Positions 49,566 through 62,528 of a DNA stretch of 64,000 bases are shown here, piece by piece. Origin of the DNA: Emydura subglobosa (Eukaryota > Chordata > Testudines > Chelidae); contig ML679959.1 in the NCBI GenBank assembly GCA_007922225.1, forward strand, positions 20,779,230 through 20,843,229. Reading direction: 5' to 3'. Both the position numbers and the translations under genes were made by a program. The notes below the pieces were generated by a model. It was not told the DNA's origin. It was given only the letters and a program-made list of their open reading frames with translations, and ran no database searches. Within the stretch, counting starts at the first letter, position 1; each line of letters begins with the position of its first letter.

Positions 49566-51286
49566 CCGATGGTTCAAGGAGGGCAAAATACAAGGACAAC
49601 AATTAGTGATGAAAAGCTAAGCAAAAACAAAAGAAAAGAAACCCATAAGACCAGGATCACCAGGTAGCTGAAATTTAAAAGGCTTTACATTCTTTCTAGG
49701 ATTTTCTTTAAAATGAGAGAGAAATGAGAAATTGCAGTTTCTGTGCTACTTGAATCTTGCTCATCTCTCTCTTTCGTCTGAAGGCATAACAATGCTAACA
49801 ACTGCTAGTTAGCAGGACCCAAGGTCTACATTTTAAAAGCATGTTGTGATACCCTTTTCTCACAAATAATGCTTGATATATTTAATGATAGTAACTTATC
49901 TCAAAGTCACAACTACCCTGATGATAAAAAGAAAAAAGTGGGCAATTTTTCTTGAAAAACCCAGAAACTGAAGGTGATAAAGAGAATCACTTTTGGGGTT
50001 GACAAATTTCTGAAGAGCTGTCCTGCTGCAAACTTAGGCGTTACACGTTTGTAAATTCTGTAATTGCCATAATCATTTGGAATTTTAAAACAAGTTTAAA
50101 TATAATTTTTAAGGCTTATGTTGAGAAACATAGGGAATATGTGTCCTTTTCAACCATGTTGTGTATATCAGCAATTCCACTTAGCATTAAAAACATCATC
50201 AATTACTAGTCCTATTTAGACAGACTGTTTTGTTGTCGAACATGGTGTACATTATCCTATTACCCCAAACCACCGGCTAAAGAGAAAGTTCCATGGCAGA
50301 CAGAACAATATTCCTCTGTAAAAACAAAAGGTAGTTGAGTTCCTGGGGCCAGTATGGAAGCCTCCTTATATTATATATACACCCACACACCCTGCAGAAA
50401 TTCATATGACTACACTTGCTTGGTGTGCCTACTACTATTATAGATTTTTTAGATTTCACTGCACCATACAAAAAACAAGAGATCGATAATATGCAGAAAT
50501 TAGATGTGAATGCAAATATTTAATATTTAGCAAATAAATAGCATTATTACTACCAAGAAGGCTAGCTATTCAAAGCAGCATTGCAAAACTATCATACAAA
50601 CATACCAGCCACCTGTTCTTTGCCCTGATAACTGAAGATAAGGAAAAACTAATATTTTACTTGTCTGTCAAAATTGTTATTCACCTTAGGCAAGTAAGCT
50701 AGTAACATTTTGCAAGGCTGGTTCAAAGTGTTCTCCAGCAAAATGTTCAGTGAAGTAAGGAGAAATAACTGGCATTTGTCCCACATGAGAACAGGTTTCA
50801 GGTCTCATTGCCAAAAGGTGGCAGAGTGTAACACAAACTTTTGAAATACCGAACACTGCTTGAAAAATAAGGAAACATGTTGAGTAAGCATACAATCTGT
50901 GCAGTGAGGACAACAAAAGATTAGAGAATCATTACAGGAAAAGGGTTGCACAAGTTTCCAGCTTCTTTCAGAATCCTGGTTTTAGCCATTTTCTACAGTG
51001 CTTGTTTAAAACAGCTACTGACACCAACACATGTCACCTTTCATCCCAAGGGATCCCTGCTCTATATATACATGAATTACTTCACTACTGAATTCCTGCC
51101 ACCTCTAGGTGAAGAGTAGAGAGCAACAGTCAAGGAAAGAACCACCACACAGTCTGCTGAACAACAAAGGGAAAAGAGAAAGTTTGCCAAACTTTTGATA
51201 GAGAACTCTGAAGCAGAGGACAGGAGGGTGGGTCATGGAGCATCCTTAGGGGACGAATCTTGACACACTGCACAAGGTGCATAACC

Positions 51287-51325
51287 ACTTCTTGTTTGAG
51301 TAATGTCCCTATGGGTGCTCAATGT
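51287..51325. repeat. DIRS element inverted terminal repeat, 3' side
   Basis: CTTCTTGTTTGAGTAATGTC, then CCTATGGGTGCTCAATG, inverted relative to the copy at 56297-56332 with about 75-80% match. Confidence 0.75.
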
Positions 51326-51900
51326 AGATGACTCCCAAGCAGTATCCACCACTGGAGGTTGGGGCTTTGGAGTCAAATGTTATCAATGATAACATAGTGA
51401 TGCCGAATCTGGTGTCTGCAGCAAAATCCCCCATGATAGCATTGTGTTCTGCAAAAGTATGTGCAGATGCCTTGATAGTTGCGCTGCAGATTTCTGATAG
51501 AGATACTCTTGAAGAAGGCAACAGATCTCTATGAGTGTGTGCGGATTGTGGATAGGAGTGCTAAATTGTGAGTCTGATAATAGTTTGATATAATCTGAGA
51601 ACCATTTAGAGTTTTTGAGCTGAAATCGCTGTGTCTTTAGACCTATCCGCAAAGGAGAGGAACAGTCTTGGAGATTTTCTAAGAACTCGTATCCTGTCTA
51701 AATAGAAGGCCCAGGCTCTCCTTACATCAAGCATATGGAGAGTGGCTTCCCTATTATTCTGGTGAGGCTTGAGATAAAAGGTTGGAAGGTAATGAGTTGG
51801 TTCATGTGAAATGCAGAAGTCACTTTGGGGGTGAACTTCAGACGTGGTCTAAGCATGACTTTGTCAGAGAAGAACACTGTGAAGGGGGGATGTGCCATCA
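51309..51900 (-). pseudogene. DIRS tyrosine recombinase fragment
   Basis: Carries HTHR (51528-51539), the HxxR box, then SLSEICSATIKASAHTFAEH, the region that ends in the nucleophile in the family. At the position of the catalytic tyrosine this copy has Asn (codon 51441-51443, HNAI where I expect HY). The 33-residue spacing from HxxR matches DIRS relatives as I recall them. The 5' part is broken by stops, so the recombinase is inactive. It sits at the 3' end of the element. Confidence 0.65.
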
Positions 51901-52008
51901 GAGCTACTACCTTTCTTTATCCTTCTTGCCCAGATAATGGCGATCAGGAATGCCATCATCATGGAAAGGTGAGTTAAAGAACAAGTGGCTATGGGTTCAA
52001 AGGGCGGT

Positions 52009-53800
52009 CTAGTCAAACCTTATAATACTAGATTGAGGTCCCGTTTTGGGGGCAGGAAGCCTGAGCTGGGGAAAGAGGTTCACTATGCCTTTGAGAAACC
52101 TCTTGGCCAGTTGTGACAAATAAGGGTACCACATCTGTCTGGGCCAGGTGGAAGTGATCAGTATGATGTATGTTTTTCCTCTTTTTATTTTCAATAGGAC
52201 TTTCAGCAATAGAGGGAATGTGGGAAAGGTGCAAAGAAGGCCTTTGTCCCATGAGAGGAGGAGAACCTTCCCCAGGGAATGCTGGCCGATGCCTGCTCTG
52301 GAGCAGTATCGTGGACATTTCTTGTTCTGGTAAGCAGCAAACAAGTCTATTAGTGGTGTCCCCCATTGTTGGAATATGTTGTGGAATATCACTGAGTCTC
52401 TCTCTCATTTGTGGTCATGTGGGAATTTGTGGCTGAGACTGTCTGCTGTCGTGTTGTGCACTCCCAGTAAGTAGGCTGCTGATATTGCAACCCTGGGAAA
52501 TGCTCGAGTTCCATAGCTTTAGTGCTTCCATACAAAGAGATGGCGAGCTGGTGCCTCCTTGACCATTTATGTAATACATGCATATTATACTGTCCATCAT
52601 AACCTTTGTGTGTATACTTCTGATCAGCGGTAGGAAGTTTGTGCACACGTTCCTGACTGCCCTGAGTTGGAGTAGGTTGCCCTATACTGTGAGATTGTTG
52701 AGATGTGTGCCCCATCCTATGACGGATGCGTCGATGGTGAGGAATAGTGATGGGAAGACTGAGCAAATGGGATTCCCATGCATTTGCTTGGTCTTTCAAG
52801 GATTGTTTGACCTTGGTGGGGATTGATAGTGATTTGTCTAGGGTGTCTTTTTCCGGTCTGTAAACCGAACTGAACCATGATTGGGGGCATCACATGCGAA
52901 GTCTGGTATAAGCTATCAAAGATGTGCCCATAGCCATGTGCCCGAAAAGCTGAAGGCAGTGTCTGGTCAATATTTGTGGGCTTGATTGCACTGTCTCTAT
53001 AAGAGAAGTTTGAAAAAGTGGAGAGACTGAGGAATCTGTATTGTGGTAGAAGTACTCTCACTCAGATGGAGTTGAGGTCGGCTCCTATGAATTCTAGTCT
53101 TTGTACTGGTGCTAATGATGATTTTTTAACATTGATTTGTAGGCCTAGATTCTTGAATAGAGCCAGAGTGGTATGGATGACTCACTGGGCTTTGGCGAAG
53201 GAGCACGCCCTGAGGAGACAATCGTCCAGTTACAGATAGATCATAATGTCCTTGAAGCTTTGGTGGGCCACCACTACAGAGAAGACCTTGGAGGAGACAG
53301 GATAGAGAGGAGAATACTTGGGGGTTTGATGAGAGGCCAAAAGGTGTACTCTGTGCAGGTAGTGGTCTTGACCTAGTGTGAATCTGAGGTATTGTCTGTG
53401 ACATAGTATAATCGAAATGTGAAAGTAACCATCTTGGAAATGTGGAAGCAGGCATTCTATTCCAACACTGGAATAATCGTTGCCAAAGTGACCATCTTGA
53501 ACTTCTGAGCCTTAACAAATTTGTTAAGTGTTCTGAGGTCTAGTCTGTGTCTCCAACCTCCCTTTTTCCTTGGGTGTCAAGAAATAGCAAGAATAAAAAC
53601 CTTTGCCCTTTAAATGTAGGGGCACTGATTCTATGGCTCCTAGGCTGGGAGATGGTCTATCTCTTGTTATAACAGGCTTTCGTGAGAAGGGTTCCTGAAG
53701 AGGGATTGGGCGTGGGGGGAATGGTGTTTGGAGGTGAAATGGATGGAATACCCATTTCAAATACTCTCCAGTACCCATTTGTCAGACGTTATCCGTTCCC
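52009..53800 (-). pseudogene. DIRS reverse transcriptase-RNase H, broken
   Basis: In 5'-3' order on the minus strand: LHLKGKGFYSCYFLTPKEKG (53600), the lead-in to the RT fingers; a palm block with YL*LDDCLLRA near 53230, where a stop falls inside the YxDD-type motif region; GLQINVKKSSLAPVQRLEFI, RT thumb side (53110-53170); then the RNase H block SIICMYYINGQGGTSSPSLC (52580) and LCMEALKLWN; and the C-terminal IFQQWGTPLIDLFAAYQNKK and PRYCSRAGIG (52300-52390). The frame changes several times and carries stops. The domain set and order fit DIRS. Confidence 0.75.
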
Positions 53801-53910
53801 AGGTGCTGTATAATAGGGAGAGTCGGCATCCACAGGGATGAGAGGTTTTCCAGAGTTAAATGTTATTGAAGAGACTGGTCTGACGGCACCTCGGTCAACC
53901 TGTCAAACTG

Positions 53911-55994
53911 TCATATTGAGGTGGATGGCTGTGAAGAAATAGGTTGAGGGCCCGAAGGTTTCCATTTGGAGAACCTGGACTTCTTTCTTTGGGATTGATA
54001 TAAGCGTTGGAATGAATATTGTGATGAGCCAGGACTGAATGAAGGCTGAGGACTATATTTTCTCTTCTGCCCAAGTGTATAAATTCTGAGCAATCGAAGA
54101 GTAGCTGTGGAGTCTTTTAAAGTGTGCACAGAAGCGTCCATTTTTTCCGCAAGCAATTTTGTGCCTTCAAAAGGAAGATCCTCCACAATGGTTTGCACTT
54201 TTTTGAAGAAACCTGATAAGTGCAGTCAAGAGGCTCATCTCATCTCAATGGCAGTGGAGATGGAATGTTCCACCATATCAGCTGCATCAAGTGCAGACTA
54301 GTGTGATGTCTTGACTATTAGTTGGCCTTTTTAACCATGTCTTTGAATTGGTCCTTGTGGGAATCTGGGAGCTGCTCAATAAAGGAATTAAGTTTTGAAT
54401 ACTTGATGTAATCATATTTTGCCATTAAGGCTTGATAGTTTGAGATACAGAACTACAGAGTGGCTGATGTGTAAATCTTTCTTCCAAAAAGATCGAGGTG
54501 CTTCCAGTCCCAGTTGTAGGGAGTGGATTTCAGGTGATGCCAACGACCTCTTGAGTTCACCACGTCCATATATGATCAAATTTGCACTTGCACATTGGTG
54601 GGACCAACGTAAGAATCTGCCATATGAGTTTTGAAGGGTCCAAGAGAACCTTGTTGATAGGGAGGGCTACTTTGGAAAAGGCAGAGGAGTGTAAAATGTC
54701 CAATAGTTTATGGCGTGACTCTGTCACTTCTTGCAATGGTAGTTGTAATGCATCTACTACCTGCTGAGCTGGTTCCTGGAAAAGCTTGAAGTCATCTGCC
54801 AACAATGGTGAAGGGGACATCACTGTCTCATCCGGTGATGAAGATGAGAAGTTAGTCTGGAGGGTAGCATCCTGCTCAATTTCAGCATCTTGTTCCTCTC
54901 AACTGTTCAGGGGACTCAGAAGCTCTCATGTGGCAGCAGAAGGAGGGTGTGTCATTGGCTCCTGATAGACTCCTGTGGCTCTAGGTTGGCTTATGTGCCT
55001 GCCAAGGGTCCAGTAAGGCCATTGAGAGGGTTGGAAGGGTCCCAGTGGTTGGTACCAAGGCTGTGGGTCAGAGGGGCAGTACGGTTGAGGTCATGCTGGT
55101 AATGGTACTGTAGGGTGGATAAAAGGAGCAATGGGAGACTATGTTCTCTTGTTAATGTCTGACTCAGCATTCGAGAATGGGCGTGCATGACATGATGTTG
55201 CCAGTGAGTCTGGACCCTGTTACTGAGTAGAGGTGAGTCCAGTGCGTCAGACACAAAGATCTGTCACATATTGGAAGTCCGGCAGTGCCATAGGTGTCAG
55301 GGTCAAGGTGTCTGCATCAAAGAAGTTGGTGATGCAATCCTGACTGAGTGGTCAACCAGTGTTTGGCGTGCTGAAGATGTTACCAATGTCAATGTCCACA
55401 CGAAAGGAGCCTTCCCCAGTGTGGATTCTCTAGCTTTTTCACGCCTAGTCGGTACTAGTGTTTCCTTGTCTGTATCCATTGGGTCCTTAGGCCGCCCAAC
55501 ATGTTCTTTTGCGGCAGTACTGTACGAGACCTGGGTATCAGATTTACACAGCTTCGGTGCCATCAGTATCAATGATACCAAACAAACTGGTGAGTTTTTG
55601 GCTTGGTTGTGGCTCACTATTGGGACTCACGGCCCTCTTTTTAGAAGCCTTGTGCGAGTAGCTCATGGTTGTCTTTTTAGATTCACGTCCCTTAGATGTA
55701 GAGGGTTGACATTAGGATTCCTGCTATCCGGAGTCTTAGCATAACTCTGAGGATGGTTGGAGGTCCGTTTCCATTAGAAGACGCTTAAGTCTCAGTTCTC
55801 TATCCTTTCTGGATCTGGGTTTCAGTTGTTGACATAAACCACACTTCTGGGATGTGGTTCTCTCCCAGACAAGGGACGCACTGAGAATGTCCATCAGGCA
55901 CTGTGATAGATTCTTTGCAACTGGGTGGCTTCTTGAAACCCAGGAACCCTGTCAAGAGCGGTCCCCAGATAAGGGAGGGGATTGTGTTGTACAA
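53911..55994 (-). pseudogene. DIRS gag-like region, broken
   Basis: Several broken frames: HSQCVPCLGENHIPEVWF (55890), a CxxC...H-type segment resembling the cysteine motif at the gag start; a Ser/Thr/Lys-rich stretch (55617-55303); a helical piece (ADDFKLFQEPAQQVVDALQL, 54823-54557); and EDLPFEGTKLLAEKMDASVH, then HTLKDSTATLRLL, at 54198-53911. The last is a conserved landmark of these gag proteins in my recollection. It lies 5' of the RT, as in DIRS. The plus-strand frame at 55271-55744 is its shadow. Confidence 0.6.
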
Positions 55995-56296
55995 AAACGA
56001 AGTTTAAGTAATGATTTTTTTTGTTATTAAATGAAAGAATAAAGGAATGAAAAGAAAGCTCTAAAAACTGGATAAAGTATAGAAACAATTAGCAATTCTA
56101 AAGAAGGCACTAAAAGACAGCTAGAGCTCCGTCTCTAGCCAGGAGTGGTTGAGAAGGCACTGAGGAGGGTTTGCCCACACAACACTGGTTAGTCTTATGG
56201 CAAAGCACAAGAGAAGAACAGGGCATGTATGGGCTGAATGGACACTGCTACCTAAATTCTCCAATCAGCAGTGCAGGGACACAGATACACCTATAG

Positions 56297-56332
56297 AGCA
56301 GCATCCACAGGGACACTACTTGAAGAAGAATC
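56297..56332. repeat. DIRS element inverted terminal repeat, 5' side
   Basis: AGAGCAGCATCCACAGGGAC, then ACTACTTGAAGAAGAA; the complement of the 51287-51325 repeat. The untranslated leader of the element follows to its left. Confidence 0.75.
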
Positions 56333-59300
56333 CACCACAACCTTTGCTAAATTGTTCCAATGATGGTAAATTGTTTAGATAAACATTGACAAATGAAGAT
56401 GCTTACTTACATAACTTTTTGGAAAGTTTTATTTCAATATCTCTTCACAATTTACATAACGCAATGTAAAAGGACTCTCCCCAGCAATACATCATTTCTC
56501 AAAAGGTTATTCTTCACAGTACTTTGCAGATTAATCTTAAGGATCCAATAAGTTCTGAAACCCCATCTGCCGGACATTGGTACCTCTACATGAAGCATGC
56601 AGTACAACTTTGCTATCAGGGCATCTATACAAAGGCTGCTTAAGCATCATCAAGAAAGACAGGGGAGCCTTGGAAGTAGTGATGTTTCACCATTAAAATA
56701 GATTCAATCTAGGTGTAGTTCGGGGTAAAGACTGGGCTGCGGCTGAGAACATTTCTTGTGGCTGATGTGGTTCCCCCCCCCATTTTTACTACACTCCAAA
56801 TTAAAAATATTTTGGATTTCCAGTTTCAGCACCAATTACCAACTTCAAAGTTAATTTTTATGGTCAAGTTATAAAACTCCAGAACACTATATTGCAGGTC
56901 TTAAAAAAATGCCAATACATTCTTTGCTACAGAACTGAATATCACTGGTTTTAAAAAGTGTCCTTGCTCAAGACTTAAAAATTACAACACACAGAAAAAG
57001 TTTTACAAAATGCTTGTCTCCTATATTTATAAAAGTTTACCTGGAAGATCAAGTCTGCAGTAGAGTTTCTTATGGTAAAGGCTTGGCCCAACTCAAGAAG
57101 AAAATTGTATTGTGGATGTATTTATTACAGATCAGTTTAAATTAGATTTGGCATTTTTCCATTTTCTTATATGTCTTTAAATGTTGCTTCTTCTTTGATC
57201 ATATTATTGACTTACTGCCCAAAATGTCCTATTCTTTCACATTTTCACTTGAGAGACTTTTTTCCTACCATCAGGCACAATATAAATTGGCCTTGTTAGC
57301 ATTCTTCTGCCTTTTGACAATGTTGTTATTAGGAAGTCTCTCTAACCTTCTGAATTCAAGGGAAAACATTTTTAAAATCCTTGGCGGATAAGACAAACTG
57401 GCTTTGTTGTAAGGTTTGCATAGTTCAAACTGATAAAGTATCACTATTTCTGAATTTACTCATCTCTGTTAACTGCTGTTATTGAAAAATATTCTTTTGC
57501 TTTTAAAAGTAAGGAAGAGATGTCAAATACGAAAACATTAACAAATTTCACTTTAATTCTATTTAATGAACCCTCTTACTTGTTTCCCATATAGTCATGC
57601 TTTGATTGTTTTCCTCCTAGCAGTCTAAAATATGAGCTGCATTTCACATCTTCATCTTTTATCTCTAATGCTTTGGTCTCATTTTTAAATCATTATAATA
57701 CAGCTTTATTTTCCAATACCGAAACATAAAATTTTCTTTTCTCAGTCTGACTTTTTTTTCCTGAGCTCAGTCAGTAAATATTTGTATTATACACTTCAGC
57801 TTTACTGACCTAATTTATGGCAGCAGTCTCCATCTTTCCGTGCCAATTTGAACACACAATGTGACACAGTCAGTTTGGAATTTTCAAAAGAAAGAGAATT
57901 ACAACCCTAAAAGAAAAATGAACTAAAATGATAGGCAGATCCTCACAGCCTTCAAATCTGGGCATTAAGTCTCCAGAAACACCTAGCATAGTTCTATTAT
58001 AACGTAAGGTCTATTTCTTGGTTTTGCCTAGAGCAAAACAGTATTTAATTATTGAATCATGAATCTCTTCCCCAAGGTCACAGGCTATGTGATCCAGGAG
58101 ACTGGGCCCCTAGATATTATGGTAAAGAGACAAGTTACAGTATATTCAGAATTGCATTCAGTTATGCAACGCTAGGAGTTCCATACTTTGTTAGGGAAGT
58201 AAAATTCTGGCTACCATGATCAGCACAAACCATAAGACATCTCATGAAATCATGAAAAAAATGGAAATTATTTTGCTCTAATCGTACAGCTTCAGTGAGC
58301 ATCACTTATTTTAAATCAAGCGGAATATTCATTTCTGAGAACAATTATTGGAAATTGTTTCTTACACAGAAGATGTTTTCAAAGAAATGTATAAATCACA
58401 GTTAATGCTGATCTGCTATACCTACTTACATTCATTTAAAAGATGAACATTATGAGCCTAGATGCTGGAAAGCTGGTCTTAACAGTGAAGTTACTATTTT
58501 TCATTAGCCCCTGACATTATCATCAATGTTTAAATTAATTAATCTCTTTCGGCTTTTTACTACTGAATGTACATTCCTTGTGTTTTTAGGGGGTTTTAAA
58601 GTTAGGTAACATCTTAAATATATGTACATGCAATACTTCAGTAGGGCCTTTTCAATAAGAATTCCTTCTAATTCAATATAAATTTCTTACTTTATATTTA
58701 GGTATTTATTTAAAATGGTGTATCGGAGCTATGGTTAACAGGATACTGTTCTATGAGAAATCAGCATAGTCCCTAAAGACTACACAGCTACCATTTAAAG
58801 TTATAAAGGGATCAGTTTTATGTGAAACTTATCTTACTATGGAATATTTCACTAGAATATTAAACATCAAGCAACAGCTCTTACATACATATTTCCATGA
58901 AATTTTGATGGAAGGGAAGGCGCTGCTATCCAGGGTCATTGGAAAATTAGAAAACACTATTTTCAGTATTCAAAAATGTACTTCTCGGTGGCCATGCCTT
59001 TTGCAAGTGCCTAGAGTTGACTACAGAAATATTTAAAACTTTAAATTTAAATATAAAATTTAAAATGTAAATATTTAAACTAGAGCTGTATATCATTCAA
59101 TGTTGTTTACATATTTATATTCTGTTACAGACAACATACCATATCAATTGTCCAGACCAAATAGAAGAGTAAATCTGTCGTCTGATTTCCTAATTTGGTG
59201 ATTCACATTTTTGCTTTCTAAACATTATATCATGATTCAAAAAATAAATTCTAATTGTTTAGCATGACATTAAAAACAGGTTCCCTTCCAGACACACTCT

Positions 59301-60599
59301 GCATGAATGGCAATCACACTGCTTTTAAGATGGACATGACTTTTGATAAACTCTTTTCTCAAGGATCACAGAAGCTATTAGTTAAATTTAAAAGGACAAA
59401 TTTTGGCTGTTCAATGCACATAGACACATGCCAGTAAAATTAGGGTAAAGGGGGAAATACTTGGTGGGAGTTTCTTACTCAATTCTATCTATTCTCCAAA
59501 AATCCATGACAGAAGATACTCTGTCGGACATCTGTGATGGGAATCAAGAAGGGACATTCTAGTAGAGGATCTCAAGGTCCAAGAGTTTTACTGATGAACA
59601 GTCCACCCCCAAGATCTAATTGAATTGTCCAGAAGTAACTATAACCAATACACTACTAAAAATATATTAAAAGAGTCAACCACACCCCCTTCACATAATT
59701 AGGCTGTTGTAGGAGTGCATAAAGGAATTAACTAAAAATTAAGAAATTCTCATTGACCAGACTCCTGTGCCAATCCAGCCAATGGATTTATTCCGATCTC
59801 TACCTATTAGAAAACTTACTGCCTAATCGGTATGTGAGAATGATCAAGAACCTTCTATTTTTTCAAATATGTTGCTACTGATATTCCCACAATACATCAT
59901 TCAGAGCTCTGTTTATGAGGCTGTGTCAATTGAATTGAATTATATGGTTTCCTGCTGGTATACAAGTGCAAAGGCAAAGCTGAGGGGTTTATTTTCAAAA
60001 CAGGCGACATTGATCCTGTGACAATGTTCCATTACAGTGACTTTATTTCTATTAGACACAGTGATTACATCTACATCAATCGTTTGAACTAATGGATACT
60101 GGTGTTCTAAGAGTGACACAGTTTCATACTGCATACTGATTGGTTCAAGAACAGATTCATTCTGAGCTTCAAACAACAACACCTATTTATCTATAAGAAA
60201 AACGCTTGAAGTTATACTAGACTTATATAAATTAGCTGGTTCCTGACTGACTGAGGTTTAGTTTGTTTGTTTTGGAAATCCTGTTAGAGAATAGCAATTA
60301 ATGACTCAGCCATCTGGCACAGGTCCATTTGTTATTATTAATATAGTTAGGTTATTGACAGTAATGATACAGTCTCTGCAGTCCTTACAACTGTTTTCTC
60401 CTGAGGGATCCTTGATTCTGCTGCAATAGCATCACAATCTTGACAAGTGATTTTGGACAAAAAGGTAGATCAGCAAACCACTTGAGCTGAGTTAAGAAAT
60501 CAATGAGCTGTTTTGCAGTACCAAGATAAATCCTGAAACTTACCAACTTCACTGTTTTCCCTTTCCCACTACCCTCACCCATCTATAGTTTCTACCAGC

Positions 60600-61650
60600 T
60601 TTACCTACTCTTTTTCTCCTCCCCATACCTATTCCCCTCCTCTTCCCAACCACATAAATCCAACACTCCTTAACCACGTCCTCCTCACTTCCAGTGACAT
60701 CCGCCCCCATCCACTTTGCTGACCATCACCACCTCTGCCCCTCTGGTCTCTCCCCTTTCTAGCCTTATGACCCTCCCTCATCACATCTTCTCTCGCCTTC
60801 TTCTACCCCCTGTGGAATACTTGCCCCATCTCCAAAAAACATCACAGCCATCCATGATTTATTCATCTCCTGCTCCTGCCATCTCCAGGCTCTCAGAGAG
60901 AGATCTTGCTCTTCCTGGTGAAACCACTTTAACACTTGCAGTGTTTTGGAGTAACTTCATTTGCTCTTGCACTCTGTACCAAGAATCATCTCCAAAAGGA
61001 ATGGGGCTGGGATGTCGGGCTTAGCTTCTCCTGCTCATGCTGCTTTCAGCTCCTCCTCACTCTTACTCTTCTTCTAACTCTTTTCTCCTGGTCTCCTCTC
61101 TCCACACAATCCTAAAATCTGGGTTTAGTTCCTAGCTCTTCCTTTCTTCATAATCACCTACTCTTATTGTCAGTGACTTTATTTTCCATACTGATGACCT
61201 CTCCAACCATTAACCACCCATCTTCTCGCTCTCTTCAACCATCAATACCAATGACTTATCTTCCTCTCTTAGTTCCCTCCACCCTACCGTGCTTTCCTTT
61301 CTTCCACTGACATTTCATTGATCATTACCATTCTACGCTCTCCTCCCCATCCTCCATCACAAGGTCCATTCTGCTACTCCCTAGTCATAGATCAACCCCA
61401 ACAAGCTGTGACTTCTGCCTTCTGTTCATTTTATTGTTATCTCATCCTTTCAACTCCATCACATCCAGCCTGTCTGTCTGTTTTGTTCACCTGTTGCATA
61501 CTGTCTGCCATGTAGACTATAAGCTCTTTGGGGCAGGGACTCTGGTTTTTGCTGTTTGTCTGTACAGCACTAGCGCAATGGGGCTTCAATCCTTGATTAG
61601 GATTTCTCAGTGCTACTGTAACAAAATAAACAACAATAATAGATCCAGTA
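60600..61650 (+). mobile_element. L2-like LINE fragment with endonuclease remnant
   Basis: A pyrimidine-rich body, with ATTGTCAGTGACTTTATTTT, then CCATACTGATGACCTCTCC at 61165-61206. This corresponds to the GDFN.H.DD.S endonuclease block of L2-type ORF2 (here VSDFIFHTDDLS). It continues to ATGTAGACTATAAGCTCTTT, GGGGCAGGGACTCTGG, then TGTCTGTACAGCACTAGCGC and a TAACAAAATAAAC tail near 61640. Part of ORF2 and the whole 3' end are present, but the middle is missing. It is inactive. Confidence 0.65.
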
Positions 61651-61722
61651 TTTTAAATTTAGGTCCTAACAAAACAAAACATTTTGTCATAAACAAAAAT
61701 ATAAACATAATCCACCTCAAAT

Positions 61723-62209
61723 AGGGTTACCACCTTTGAAATGCAAAAAAACCCCGGCACTCCCCCGAACAAGGCAAGCCTGCCGCAACCCCAAGCTCAA
61801 GTCAACTCAACAAGCTCCCCCATTCAAAAAGCGACATATTATTTAGAGACACAACACATATAGATAAGATTGATAACATCACGCACATCTCCTCACGCTC
61901 GTGTGCCTCAAACCCTCTTTCACACACAGGCATGCAGTGCGCTTCTGTGTTGGTGGGCAAACAGCTGCTGTATTTTCAACAGTTTTGATATGTTATGGCT
62001 TAAACTGTGGAAGTGGGAACATTGTAGCATCTTTAGCTAGACAAAAACTATTTACATTAAATATCCCACTGTATTATGATGATAATGCAAATCTATAGAT
62101 CCATGTTAAAAAAAAAAAACCTAGCAGATTAAATTATTTTTCTGATCACTGGCAAATCCATAAAAAAAAATTGGACAGGTTGGTCAAATACTGGCCAGGT
62201 GATAACCCT
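61723..62209. mobile_element. Inverted-repeat element of about 490 bp
   Basis: Starts AGGGTTACCACCTTTGAA and ends CTGGCCAGGTGATAACCCT, which are complementary over the first 13 or so bases. The flanks read CCTCAAATA on the left and CCTCAAGTA on the right, a possible near-duplication of about 9 bp. The interior includes CCCCGGCACTCCCCCGAAC and is otherwise AT-rich; a composite history is possible. A frame across it is not a gene. Confidence 0.55.
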
Positions 62210-62462
62210 AACCTCAAGTAATGGATTTGAGTCCAGAGGAACCAAGAAGGTTATATGCACTGATGGGCCTTAGCCCTGACAATAGGCCCGTTGTATAACA
62301 ATAAAATTTGCTAAGCGTTCCTAGATTTGGAACACTTCCTGGAGTACTCTGCTTCAGTGTCTTGATCTGTGTGTGAAAGAGAGTGATAGACAGAAGGCAC
62401 CTGTGATCAATTTACTGCTGCTGATTGATTGAAAGGGAAAGTATCTGGGTTTTATAAGGCAG

Positions 62463-62486
62463 GGAAGAGAGAGAGAGAGAGAGAGA

Positions 62487-62526
<40 letters not shown>
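62463..62526. repeat. Compound microsatellite (GA)n(GT)n(GA)n
   Basis: About 13 GA units, then about 11 GT units, then about 9 GA units, almost pure. The long perfect runs predict length variation between individuals. Minus-strand frames rich in SLSHTHTH are translations of it. Confidence 0.95.

Positions 62527-62528
<2 letters not shown>

Larger units (their letters stand above)
51287..56332 (-). mobile_element. DIRS-like tyrosine-recombinase retroelement, near full length
   Basis: About 5.05 kb. The element reads on the minus strand from 56332 (5') to 51287 (3'). The ends are inverted: AGTAGTGTCCCTGTGGATGC in complement at 56300-56322, and AGTAATGTCCCTATGGGTGC at 51298-51317. Inside, in order, are gag-like, reverse transcriptase, RNase H and tyrosine-recombinase coding regions, the layout of DIRS retroelements. 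DIRS elements use a recombinase in place of an integrase and leave no target duplication; none is seen here. All coding regions are broken. The order and ITRs distinguish it from LTR elements. Confidence 0.8.

Noticed and set aside
55271..55744. 157-aa plus-strand frame
   Set aside because: It is the antisense shadow of the DIRS gag-like region.
51287..56332. Endogenous retrovirus or Gypsy LTR element
   Set aside because: The termini are inverted, not direct; no integrase or protease is seen, while a recombinase HxxR block is.
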